From the NCBI RefSeq assembly GCF_021284745.1, contig NZ_CP089925.1:744001-808000 (forward strand): 64,000 bases of DNA, read 5' to 3'. The stretch comes from Lysobacter sp. KIS68-7 (lineage in GTDB: Bacteria > Pseudomonadota > Gammaproteobacteria > Xanthomonadales > Xanthomonadaceae). Shown here piece after piece: positions 30,079-38,107 of this stretch (the stretch's first letter is position 1; the number at the start of each line of letters is the position of its first letter). Position numbers and translations under genes: made by a program. The notes under the pieces are model-generated. The model saw only the letters and a list, made by a program, of their open reading frames with translations. It did not search any database and was not told the DNA's origin.

Positions 30079-30809
30079 CCGACCTGCCACCGCCCTCGAC
30101 GAAGAAACTCGGGCTCGTCATCGACCTCGACACATGCGTGGGCTGCCAGGCCTGCGCGACGGGTTGCAAGCAGTGGAACAGCGGCGGCATGGCCGGCCCG
30201 GTCACCGACGAGCAGCCCTACGCCAAGGATCCGAGCGGCGTGTGGTTCAACCGCGTGCATTCCTACGAGCTGGAGCCCACGGACACGCAGCCGGCGCAGA
30301 CGCTGCACTTCCCGCGCTCCTGCCTGCATTGCGAAACCCCCGCCTGCGTCACCGTGTGCCCGACCGGCGCGAGCTACAAGCGCGCGAGCGACGGCATCGT
30401 GCTCGTCGACGAAGACAAATGCATCGGCTGCAAGCTGTGTTCGTGGGCCTGCCCCTATGGCGCGCGCGAGTACAGCGAAGTCGAAGGCGTGATGAAGAAA
30501 TGCACGTTGTGCGTCGACCGCATCTACAACGAAAACCTCCCGGAATCCGAGCGCGAGCCCGCCTGCGTGCAGGTGTGCCCCACACGCGCGCGCCACTTCG
30601 GCGACTTGGGCGATCCGGAATCGAAGGTGTCGAAGCTCGTCGCCGAACGCGGTGGCGTCGCACTCATGCCCGAACTCGGCTATGCGCCGGTGAACCGCTA
30701 CCTCCCGCCGCGGCCGCGTCGCGCAGGCGGTGAAGCGGATGTCGCCGTCGCCGAACCGACCACCGACGCCACGCCGAAGCGTTGGCTCGACCGCCTCCTC
30801 CGCCGCTAA
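30075..30809 (+). CDS. soeB: 4Fe-4S ferredoxin subunit, SoeB-like
   Basis: DmsB-type electron-transfer subunit of 244 residues. Four cysteine clusters (CVGCQACATGC, CLHCETPACVTVC, CIGCKLCSWAC and CTLC with CVQVC) would hold four 4Fe-4S centres passing electrons from SoeA to the membrane anchor. The last 40 residues are a low-complexity Ala/Pro tail. No signal peptide, in line with a cytoplasmic complex. The start overlaps the soeA stop (ATGA). Confidence 0.85.
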   Translation: MTDLPPPSTKKLGLVIDLDTCVGCQACATGCKQWNSGGMAGPVTDEQPYAKDPSGVWFNRVHSYELEPTDTQPAQTLHFPRSCLHCETPACVTVCPTGASYKRASDGIVLVDEDKCIGCKLCSWACPYGAREYSEVEGVMKKCTLCVDRIYNENLPESEREPACVQVCPTRARHFGDLGDPESKVSKLVAERGGVALMPELGYAPVNRYLPPRPRRAGGEADVAVAEPTTDATPKRWLDRLLRR

Positions 30810-30821
30810 GGAACCCCCGCC

Positions 30822-31166
30822 ATGGCCGACCCGACTCCGGTGCTCGTCACCACCACGAATACGTTCGAAGGCCGTCGCATCGTGGCCTACAAGGGCCTGG
30901 TCGGCGGCGATGCGATCCTCGGCGCGAACATGTTCCGCGACTTCTTCGCCGGCATCCGCGACATCCTCGGTGGCCGCTCCGGCGCCTACGAAAAGGTGCT
31001 GCGAAAGGCGAAGACCGAAGCCGTCAACGACATGATGGAACACGCGCGCGAAGTCGGCGCCAATGCGGTGGTCGGCGTGGACCTGGATTACGAGACCATC
31101 CAGATCCAGGACGGCGGGTCGATGCTGATGGTGTCGGCGTCCGGCACCGCGGTCGTGCTGGAGTAA
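30822..31166 (+). CDS. YbjQ/UPF0145 family protein
   Basis: A 114-residue cytoplasmic protein of the YbjQ (putative heavy-metal-binding) family. Recognisable are [13 protein letters not shown] near the start, the Gly-rich middle, and the conserved [17 protein letters not shown]. Family members form pentamers; their function is unproven. It lies 12 bp after soeB and 8 bp before soeC, inside an otherwise standard three-subunit operon, so it is almost certainly co-transcribed and may assist assembly or metal handling of this enzyme. That role is inference. Confidence 0.85.
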   Translation: MADPTPVLVTTTNTFEGRRIVAYKGLVGGDAILGANMFRDFFAGIRDILGGRSGAYEKVLRKAKTEAVNDMMEHAREVGANAVVGVDLDYETIQIQDGGSMLMVSASGTAVVLE

Positions 31167-31174
31167 GCCTCGCA

Positions 31175-32125
31175 ATGCATCCCGCACTGTCGGTCATCTT
31201 CTTCACCACGCTTTCGGGCGCGGGATACGGGTTGTTGTTCTGGGCTGCGTGGCACGCGCTGACCGGCGCCAGCGCCGCGCGCACCGTGCTTGCGTGCATC
31301 GTGCTCGCCATCGTGCTGTCGACGGTCGGCCTGCTGAGTTCGATGCTGCACCTGGGCAAGCCCGCGCGCGCATGGCGTGCGTTCTCGCAGTGGCGCACCT
31401 CCTGGTTGTCGCGCGAAGGCGTGGCGGCGATGGCCACGTTCGGCATCGCGGTGCTGCTCGGGTTGGCGATGCTGCCTGCGCAACTCTCGGGGAGTGCGTG
31501 GGATGCTGCGGCGTTGTCGCTCGCGGGCAAGGGCGTCGCCGTGCTCGCGATCGTCATGGCCATCGTGACCGTGTACTGCACCGCGATGATCTACGGCTCG
31601 CTCAAGCCGATCCCCGCATGGCGCCATTCGCTGGTGCCGCGCGTGTACGTGCTGTTCGCGCTGTTCACCGGCGGGTTGTTGTTCTGCGCCATCGCGACGG
31701 GCCTCGGCCGCACGGTGAGCCAGATGGCCGCGCTGGCCGGCATCGTGGTGGCGCTCGCGCTGGGCCTGATGAAGTGGAAATACTGGCGCGAGATCGACGT
31801 GCCGCTGCCCGCCACGCGCGGCGATGCGGTCGGCCTGCCGCAGCGCACGGCCACGGTGTTCGAACGCCCGCATACCGAAGCGAATTACCTGACGAAGGAA
31901 ATGGGCTTCGTGGTGGCGCGCAGGCATTCCGCGCAGCTGCGCCGCCTTGCGCTCGTGTTGTTCGCGCTGCTGCCGATCGTGCTGTTGCTGCCGGCGCTGC
32001 TGTTCGTGCACGCCAATCCGGCGCCGTGGTACGCCGCGTCGGCCCTGTGCGCGATCGCGGGTGCTTTCGTCGAGCGTTGGCTGTTCTTCGCCGAAGCGAA
32101 GCACCTGGTCACGCTGTACTACTGA
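31175..32125 (+). CDS. soeC: DmsC-type membrane anchor subunit, SoeC-like
   Basis: Quinone-reactive membrane subunit of the DmsC family, 316 residues. Eight hydrophobic segments are visible, the first at about residues 8-30 and the last near the C-terminus ([16 protein letters not shown]). It binds no haem in known relatives and passes electrons from SoeB to quinone. I chose the ATG at 31175 because it gives the full first helix and sits 8 bp after the YbjQ stop. Its 3' end overlaps convergent hemC by 7 bp. Confidence 0.8.
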   Translation: MHPALSVIFFTTLSGAGYGLLFWAAWHALTGASAARTVLACIVLAIVLSTVGLLSSMLHLGKPARAWRAFSQWRTSWLSREGVAAMATFGIAVLLGLAMLPAQLSGSAWDAAALSLAGKGVAVLAIVMAIVTVYCTAMIYGSLKPIPAWRHSLVPRVYVLFALFTGGLLFCAIATGLGRTVSQMAALAGIVVALALGLMKWKYWREIDVPLPATRGDAVGLPQRTATVFERPHTEANYLTKEMGFVVARRHSAQLRRLALVLFALLPIVLLLPALLFVHANPAPWYAASALCAIAGAFVERWLFFAEAKHLVTLYY

Positions 32126-33033
32126 ACCTCGGCGTCGATCAGCGCGCGTGCGCCCTGCGCGAGCAGGCGCTGCGCGACTTCCAGGCCGAGCGCTTCGGGC
32201 GAGGTGCCTTCCGCGGCGGCGCGCACCAGGCGCCCGTCGCTCGCCGAACCGACCAGGCCCTGCAGGTCGAGCTGCGTGCCTTCGCGGCGCGCGAACGCGG
32301 CGACCGGCACGTGGCAACTGCCGTGCAGTGCGCGATTCATGGCGCGCTCGGCCTCGGTGCAGATGCGCGTGGTGTCGTCGTCGAGCGCGAGGCAGATCTC
32401 GTGCACCTCGGGCGTGTCGTCGCGGCATTCGATGGCGATCGCGCCCTGCGCCGGCGCGGGCAACCACGCGGGTGCATCGAGGCGCGCGCGGACGCGTTCG
32501 TCGAAGCCCAGGCGCGAGAGGCCCGCGCAGGCGAGCACGATCGCGTCGTATTCGCCGGCATCGAGCTTCGCCAGGCGCGTGTTGACGTTGCCGCGCAGGT
32601 CGCGCAACACGAGGTCGGGGCGCCGCGCGCGCAATTGCGCCTGGCGCCGCAGCGAGGACGTGCCGACCACCGCGCCCTGCGGCAGCGCGTCGAGATCCTC
32701 GAAGCGATTGCTGACGAAGGCATCGGCATGGTCCGCGCGCGCCAGGATCGCCGGCAGCGCGAAGCCCGGCTCGAGCACCATCGGCACGTCCTTCAGCGAA
32801 TGCACGGCGCAATCGGCCTCGCCCCGCTGCATCGCGATCTCCAGTTCCTTGAGGAACAGGCCCTTGCCGCCGATGGCGGCCAGCGAACGGTCGAGGACTT
32901 CGTCGCCGCGCGTGCTCATCGGCACGAGCACGACCTCGAGCCCGGGATGCGCAACGCGCAAACGGGCGGCGACGTGTTCGGATTGCCAGAGGGCGAGCGG
33001 CGACTTGCGGGTGGCGATGCGGAGCGTGGGCAT
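32119..33033 (-). CDS. hemC: Hydroxymethylbilane synthase (porphobilinogen deaminase)
   Basis: Joins four porphobilinogens into hydroxymethylbilane in haem synthesis, using a covalently bound dipyrromethane cofactor. The 304 residues show the N-terminal [23 protein letters not shown]-like [11 protein letters not shown], and the cofactor cysteine in [18 protein letters not shown] lies 6 bases before the ATG with no Shine-Dalgarno, so a leaderless transcript is likely even though algR ends only 36 bp upstream. Same position relative to algZ-algR as in Pseudomonas. Confidence 0.96.
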   Translation of the reverse strand: MPTLRIATRKSPLALWQSEHVAARLRVAHPGLEVVLVPMSTRGDEVLDRSLAAIGGKGLFLKELEIAMQRGEADCAVHSLKDVPMVLEPGFALPAILARADHADAFVSNRFEDLDALPQGAVVGTSSLRRQAQLRARRPDLVLRDLRGNVNTRLAKLDAGEYDAIVLACAGLSRLGFDERVRARLDAPAWLPAPAQGAIAIECRDDTPEVHEICLALDDDTTRICTEAERAMNRALHGSCHVPVAAFARREGTQLDLQGLVGSASDGRLVRAAAEGTSPEALGLEVAQRLLAQGARALIDAEVQ

Positions 33034-33039
33034 GGCGCG

Positions 33040-33045
33040 ATTATC
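33040..33045 (-). promoter_or_regulatory. -10-like hexamer, hemC (leaderless type)
   Basis: GATAAT on the minus strand, 6 bases before the hemC ATG, located in the 36-bp gap after algR. Confidence 0.5.
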
Positions 33046-33069
33046 GCCCGATCGCGCCCGGGCCGCTGT

Positions 33070-33813
33070 CTACAGGTGCTTCACCGTCTCGCGCAGGTGC
33101 GCCACGCAGCGGCGGCTCACTTCCAGCGGATGGTCCCCATGGCGCAGCACGGCCTGCACGTGGCCGTCCGGCGCGCGCTTGAGTTCGACGATCTCGTGGC
33201 GCGCCACCAGGCAGTTGCGGTGGATGCGCACGAAGCGGTCGCCGAATTCCTCTTCGAGCGACTTCAGCGATTCCTCGATCAGGTCCTCGCCACGCGCGTG
33301 GTGCACCACGACGTACTTCTCCTCGGCCTGCAGGTAATGCACGTCTTCGATCGGGATCAGTCGCAGGCTGCCGCGCAGGCGCGCGCACAGGTGCGTGCGG
33401 CGTTGGTCCGGCGTGGTCGCGCCTTCGGTGCCGCTGCCGTTGGTGGTGCGGCCCGCGGCGAAGGTGCGTGCGCGATCGAGCGCGGCGGCCAGGCGTTCGG
33501 GCCGCACGGGCTTGACCAGGTAATCGATGGCCGCGGCTTCGAAAGCGGACAAGGCATGCGCGTCGTAGGCGGTGCAGAACACGACGGCGGGGCGCGGTTC
33601 GAAGGCCGCGAGGTGGCGCGCGGTTTCCAGTCCGTCGATGCCGGGCATCGCGATGTCGAGCAGGACGAGGTCGGGATGGTGCTGCGCGCAGGCATGCAAC
33701 GCTTCGCGCCCGTCGCCGGCTTCGGCGACCAGTTCGATGCCTGGTTGCTCGGCGAGCAGATCGCGCAGGCGTTCGCGCGCGAGCGGTTCGTCGTCGGCGA
33801 TGAGCACTCTCAC
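33070..33813 (-). CDS. algR: LytTR-family response regulator, AlgR-like
   Basis: Two-component response regulator, 247 residues. The receiver domain (1-120) has the acidic pocket DDE and phospho-acceptor Asp53 in LLDIAMPG. The C-terminal LytTR DNA-binding domain (about 140-245) includes IEDVHYLQAEEKYVVVH and FVRIHRNCLVAR. The GTG at 33813 is favoured by an AGGAGG eight bases upstream and by GTGA overlap with the sensor gene. In Pseudomonas AlgR controls alginate, twitching and virulence genes; here the targets are unknown. Confidence 0.85.
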   Translation of the reverse strand: MRVLIADDEPLARERLRDLLAEQPGIELVAEAGDGREALHACAQHHPDLVLLDIAMPGIDGLETARHLAAFEPRPAVVFCTAYDAHALSAFEAAAIDYLVKPVRPERLAAALDRARTFAAGRTTNGSGTEGATTPDQRRTHLCARLRGSLRLIPIEDVHYLQAEEKYVVVHHARGEDLIEESLKSLEEEFGDRFVRIHRNCLVARHEIVELKRAPDGHVQAVLRHGDHPLEVSRRCVAHLRETVKHL

Positions 33814-34880
33814 GAGCGACCTCCTGGTGGAAGCGGAACTCGAAGCTCGGCCAGATAGTAGCCCTCGTGCCAACGTCCGGTCACGCGTGCGCGCGGGCCG
33901 AATGCATAGGCCAGGCGCCCCGCGATGCTGCGCTGGGCGTGCCCGCTCCCGGCCCGGCCTCCCAGGAGCTCGGCATCGCGCTCGCGGGGTGGAGGGGCGG
34001 GGTTGTGCACGGCCAGGTGCAGGTACTCGACGTCGGTCGACAGCTCGATATCGATCGTTCCCCCTGAGGGCAAACGCGAGATGCCGTGCAAAACGGCATT
34101 CTCGACCAGAGGCTGGAGCACGAGCCGCGGCAGGGGCAGGGCCCAGGGCAAGGGTTCGGGCCTGCGCCAGCGCACGTGCAGGCGCTCGCCCAGGCGCAGT
34201 TGTTCGATGGACAGGTAGCGCTCGGCGAGCTCGACCTCCTCGGCCAGGCTCGATTCGCCCTGCCCGGCCCCGAGGGCCGCGCGGAACAGGTCCGACAGGT
34301 CCAGCACCGCACGCTCGGCCACGTCCGCGTCCCGGCGGACCAGGCCGGCGATGGTGTTCATGCTGTTGAAAAGGAAGTGCGGCTTGATGCGCGCCTGCAG
34401 CGCATCGGCCTCGGCGCGGGCGCTCGCGCGCACCTGCGCCTGCCAGCCATCCACCGCATAGAGGTAGCGCAGGACCACCGCGACGATCAGCGTGGCGATC
34501 GCCGCGCTGCCACCGACGAAGCGGTGCATGCGCATGGACTCGGGCACGAAGCCGTAGCCGAGGCCGCGGTCGACCGCATGCACGAGCGCCGCGCCGGTCG
34601 CGGAGATCAGGGCCGCCGCGAGCACCGCCAGCGTGCCCCCGACCACCGGCCTGAAGCGCGAAAGATGCTGGCGCGAGACGCACAGGACCACCGACACGGT
34701 GAGCGCCAGCCACAGCGCGAACGCGCTGGCGGTGGTGAAGCGCGTGAGCGTCCACTCCGAATCGGCCGAAGGCGCCAGCGCAATCACGCACACCACGAGT
34801 TCCGCCACGCCGAGCATGGTGGCCAGCCGCCCGAGGCGGCACAGGTCCGGCAACCAAGGTTCGCCGGGCGCGGGCTCCAT
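33810..34880 (-). CDS. algZ: LytS/AlgZ-type sensor histidine kinase
   Basis: Membrane sensor kinase of 356 residues. Four hydrophobic segments lie in the first 150 residues; the His_kinase domain carries the phospho-acceptor in RIKPHFLFNSMNT (His168) and the N-box LVENAVLHGIS. The G-box is degenerate: GSGHAQRSIAGRL replaces the usual GxGxGL run, as in Pseudomonas AlgZ/FimS, so catalysis may be non-standard. It overlaps algR by 4 bp and lies 2 bp after the esterase gene. Confidence 0.8.
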   Translation of the reverse strand: MEPAPGEPWLPDLCRLGRLATMLGVAELVVCVIALAPSADSEWTLTRFTTASAFALWLALTVSVVLCVSRQHLSRFRPVVGGTLAVLAAALISATGAALVHAVDRGLGYGFVPESMRMHRFVGGSAAIATLIVAVVLRYLYAVDGWQAQVRASARAEADALQARIKPHFLFNSMNTIAGLVRRDADVAERAVLDLSDLFRAALGAGQGESSLAEEVELAERYLSIEQLRLGERLHVRWRRPEPLPWALPLPRLVLQPLVENAVLHGISRLPSGGTIDIELSTDVEYLHLAVHNPAPPPRERDAELLGGRAGSGHAQRSIAGRLAYAFGPRARVTGRWHEGYYLAELRVPLPPGGRS

Positions 34881-34882
34881 GC

Positions 34883-35575
34883 TCAGCCCGTGGGCCTTGC
34901 GTCGAAGATGCGGGAGAACCAGTCGCCGAGGTCGCGGATTTCCTCCGGGCAGACCGCGTGCGGCATGTTGTAGGTCTTCCACGTGACGTCGAAGCCCATC
35001 TGCTGCAGCAGGCCGGCGCTCGCAACGCCCGCCTGCACCGGGATCACCGGGTCGGCTTCGCCGTGGGCAAGGAAGATCGGTTGCGACTTGGCCTGCTCGG
35101 ATGCGATTTCGCGCGCGGCCTCGTGCGCCATCGGCAGGTAGGTCGACAGCGCGACCAGGCCGGCGAGCGGGCGCGTGCGACGCACGCCGGCGGCGAGCGT
35201 GATGGCGCCGCCCTGCGAGAAGCCGGCAAGGAAGGTGCGTTCCGGTGGAATGCCGCGGGCATGTTCGCGATCCAGGAGTGCGCCGACCTGCGCGGTCGAT
35301 ACGGCGACGCCTTCGGCATCGGCGCGATTGGCGAGGTCGAAGTCGCGGATGTCGTACCACGCGCGCATGCGCATGCCGGCATTGATCGTCACCGCGCGCA
35401 CGGGCGCATGCGGGAACACGAAGCGCATCGACGGCCAGCCCGGGCGCACCAGCTCGGGCACGAGTGGCACGAAGTCGTGCCCGTCGGCGCCCAGGCCATG
35501 CAGCCAGAGCACGGACCAGCGCGGATCCGGGCCCGTCTCTTCCTCGATGGTTTCGAGCAGGTCGATGGCGTCCAT
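34883..35575 (-). CDS. Alpha/beta-fold carboxylesterase (phospholipase/carboxylesterase family)
   Basis: A 230-residue cytoplasmic serine esterase of the EstB/acyl-protein-thioesterase type. LHGLGADGHDF forms the oxyanion region, GFSQGG holds the nucleophile (Ser120), and GEADPVIPV and MPHAV supply Asp and His. A GAGGGAA Shine-Dalgarno precedes the ATG and TAGACT at 35599-35604 is a possible -10. It heads the run esterase-algZ-algR-hemC; co-transcription with the signalling pair is likely from the 2-bp spacing. Confidence 0.85.
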   Translation of the reverse strand: MDAIDLLETIEEETGPDPRWSVLWLHGLGADGHDFVPLVPELVRPGWPSMRFVFPHAPVRAVTINAGMRMRAWYDIRDFDLANRADAEGVAVSTAQVGALLDREHARGIPPERTFLAGFSQGGAITLAAGVRRTRPLAGLVALSTYLPMAHEAAREIASEQAKSQPIFLAHGEADPVIPVQAGVASAGLLQQMGFDVTWKTYNMPHAVCPEEIRDLGDWFSRIFDARPTG

Positions 35576-35707
35576 GTCGCTTCCCTCGTGTCGGGGCAGT
35601 CTAGAGCAAGCGCGGTCGCGGAAACGTGTCCGGCGCCGGCCGTCCCGCACGTTGGCTCGGAAATGGCGGCGCGTGTCCGGAACGGCGCCGCAGCACGGGA
35701 GGACTCG

Positions 35708-37399
35708 ATGGCGGGATCGGCGTTGACGCGGCTGCTCGCGGAGCTCCGTCGCCGGCGTGTCGTGCGCGTGGCCATCGTGTACGCGATCGCCGGCTGGTTG
35801 GTGATCCAGGTGGCCGCGACGGTGCTGCCCAGCCTGCGCCTGCCCGAGTGGACGGTCACCCTGGTGGTCGTCCTCGTCGTATTGGGCTTCGTGATCGTGC
35901 TGGTAATGGCCTGGATGTTCGATGCCGGGCCGCGCGGGCTCGAGCGCACGCCGCCGTTGCCGCCTGCCGTGGTGGAACCGCCGGCAACCCCGGCACCAGC
36001 ACCGGCTGCCCTGGCGGCCGCTGCGCCCCCCGCGCCCGCGCCCGTGCCCGAACCCGCTGCCGCAGCCGAGCCGACACCCACGCGCGCGCTGCACACGCCC
36101 TCCAATGGCGACGGCCGCCGCACCATCGCGGTGCTGCCCTTCATCAACATGAGCGGCGACACGGAGAACGAATACTTCAGCGACGGCATCGCCGAGGAAA
36201 TCCTCAACCTGCTCACGCAGCTGCCGCAACTGAAAGTCGCTTCGCGTTCCTCGTCCTTCGCCTACAAAGGCAAGGACGTGAACATCCCCTCCGTCGCGCG
36301 CGAACTCGGCGTGACCACATTGCTGGAAGGCAGCGTGCGCAAGGCCGGTGAGCGCGTGCGCATCACCGCGCAGCTGATCGACACCGGCAGCGACTCGCAC
36401 TTGTGGTCGGAAACCTACGACCGCGAAATGAAGGACGTGTTCGCGATCCAGGACGACATCGCGCACAGCATCGTGAAGGCGCTGCAGGTGACGCTGACGC
36501 CGCAGGAGCGTCGCGCGATGCAGTCCGTCGCCACCTCCGATCCGGAGGCCTTCGACTACTACCTGCGCGGCCGCAGCTACATGTATTCGATGGCCCGCCG
36601 CGATTACGAACACGCGATCCGCATGTTCGAACAGGCGATCGCGGTGGATTCGAAATACGCACTCGCCTACGCGGGCATGGCCGATGCCTACGCCAACCTC
36701 TATCGCTACGCGGAGGCGACGCCGGAAAACGTGGCGCGCGCCAACCGCGCGAGCGAACAGGCCGTCGTGCTCGACCGCGAATCCGCCGAAGCGCACGCCT
36801 CGCGCGGCCTGGCCCTGCTGATCAGCGAACGCTACGACGAGGCCGAAGCCGAGTTCGAAACGGCGATCGCCAAGAATCCGAACCTGTTCGACGCCTGGCA
36901 CTACTACGGCCTGGCCAGTTCGTCGCGCGGTGATTACGAGAAGGCCGTCCGCCTGTACTCGCGCGCGGCGGAAGTGAACCCGAACGACGTGCAAGTCCCG
37001 ATGTTCCTGGCGATGTCCCTGGCCTCGCTGGGCCGCAAGCAGGACGAAATGCGCGTGCGCCTGGGCGCGCTCGGCACGCTGGAACGCCACGTCAAGCTCA
37101 ACCCGCACGACACGCGCGCGTTGTACTTCGCGGCGCAGAACCTCTATCGCGTCGGCGAGAACGAGAAGGCACGCGCGATGGCGGAGCAGGCGTTGAAGCA
37201 GGCGCAGGACGAACCGGTCGTGCTCTACAACGTCGCGTGCATCTACGTCGGGCAGGGCGATCCGGAACGCGCGATCGATCTGCTCGAGCGCGCCGTCAGC
37301 CTGGGCTGGGGCGACCGGGCGTGGATGGAACACGACAGCGACCTGGATCCCTTGCACGGACATCCGCGCTTCATCGCGCTGCTCGAACAGATCCACTGA
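35708..37399 (+). CDS. TolB-like/TPR membrane protein
   Basis: A 563-residue protein with a short basic N-terminus, two hydrophobic segments (about 20-40 and 47-68), a Pro/Ala-rich linker (80-130), a TolB/FlgO-like nucleotide-signalling-associated domain (about 137-265, starting TIAVLPFINMSGD and containing LLEGSVRKAGERVRIT), and then at least five TPR repeats to the C-terminus. Such proteins are probably scaffold or regulatory factors. GGGAGGA precedes the ATG. The same architecture appears in the winged-helix protein at 38.1 kb. Confidence 0.8.
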   Translation: MAGSALTRLLAELRRRRVVRVAIVYAIAGWLVIQVAATVLPSLRLPEWTVTLVVVLVVLGFVIVLVMAWMFDAGPRGLERTPPLPPAVVEPPATPAPAPAALAAAAPPAPAPVPEPAAAAEPTPTRALHTPSNGDGRRTIAVLPFINMSGDTENEYFSDGIAEEILNLLTQLPQLKVASRSSSFAYKGKDVNIPSVARELGVTTLLEGSVRKAGERVRITAQLIDTGSDSHLWSETYDREMKDVFAIQDDIAHSIVKALQVTLTPQERRAMQSVATSDPEAFDYYLRGRSYMYSMARRDYEHAIRMFEQAIAVDSKYALAYAGMADAYANLYRYAEATPENVARANRASEQAVVLDRESAEAHASRGLALLISERYDEAEAEFETAIAKNPNLFDAWHYYGLASSSRGDYEKAVRLYSRAAEVNPNDVQVPMFLAMSLASLGRKQDEMRVRLGALGTLERHVKLNPHDTRALYFAAQNLYRVGENEKARAMAEQALKQAQDEPVVLYNVACIYVGQGDPERAIDLLERAVSLGWGDRAWMEHDSDLDPLHGHPRFIALLEQIH

Positions 37400-37431
37400 G
37401 GCGCGACGCGCCTTCGAACGGCGCGGACTGC

Positions 37432-37450
37432 CGTCCCCGTACGAGGGACG
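37432..37450. other. Inverted repeat between convergent genes
   Basis: CGTCCC / GGGACG with a 7-base spacer, in the 99-bp gap between the TPR gene and the small secreted protein gene. No T-tract. A possible weak bidirectional terminator. Confidence 0.3.
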
Positions 37451-37498
37451 ACAGCCCGGCCGCGGCGACCCGGACACCGATCGCCATGCCCGGCGGCA

Positions 37499-37996
37499 TC
37501 AAACGCGCGTGGACACTGCATGGCCGCACAGGACGGCCGCGACGCTGCCATCGGCGGCATACAGCGTGGTGGTGACGGGACCGGCTGCGACCTTGCCATC
37601 GCTGCTCAGCAGGATCTGGCGCTCCACGGTCTGGTAGCCGTCGTAGGCGCCGTCGAGGAACCACTCGAAGCGCAGGCGCATGGTGTAGCGGCCGTTGAGC
37701 GGATTGAATTTCCAGGTGCCGAGCGCGTAGCCCCGCTGGCTAAAGCCCGGCAGGCCGCCCGGCGGGGAGCGCGGTGCTTCGATCACGCTGCCCCCGGCGG
37801 AGAACTGCAGCGTGTTGCGGACCTGGAAGAACACGACGTCGGAACCGCAGGGACCGATGTCGGCCAGCGTGGTGTACAGGCCGGCGATGCGATTGGCGGG
37901 AACGGCGAGTGCGCCGTCGGTCAGGGGATTCGCTGCGTGAACGCTGGTAGCGGTAAACAGCGCGAGGGAGAGGCCCAGGAGGCGGGGAGCGTGCAT
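37499..37996 (-). CDS. Small secreted protein, unknown function
   Basis: 165 residues with a clear signal peptide (cut near SVHAAN). The mature part is rich in aromatic residues and beta-type patterns, with two cysteines (GPCGSD and VLCGH) that could pair. I recognise no family. It lies between two TolB-like/TPR genes and is divergent from the CadC-like one across 111 bp. Confidence 0.6.
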   Translation of the reverse strand: MHAPRLLGLSLALFTATSVHAANPLTDGALAVPANRIAGLYTTLADIGPCGSDVVFFQVRNTLQFSAGGSVIEAPRSPPGGLPGFSQRGYALGTWKFNPLNGRYTMRLRFEWFLDGAYDGYQTVERQILLSSDGKVAAGPVTTTLYAADGSVAAVLCGHAVSTRV

Positions 37997-38107
37997 GGCG
38001 GACTCCGGTAACAGGCGCGCCGGGATTGGCGCGGCGGCGACCCTGCGCGTCCGGCGTCCGGAAATTCCATCGAAATCCGCTGAAAGAATCTGAAATCTGG
38101 TGAATCC

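Noticed and set aside
27199-30090. Minus-strand open frame of 963 codons opposite soeA
   Set aside because: Antisense shadow in GC-rich DNA; no motif, no start signal, and soeA has clear iron-sulfur and molybdenum-site motifs.
33810-34880. Sensor kinase as a pseudogene owing to its degenerate glycine box
   Set aside because: The same change is seen in functional AlgZ/FimS-type kinases; the frame is intact and coupled to algR.
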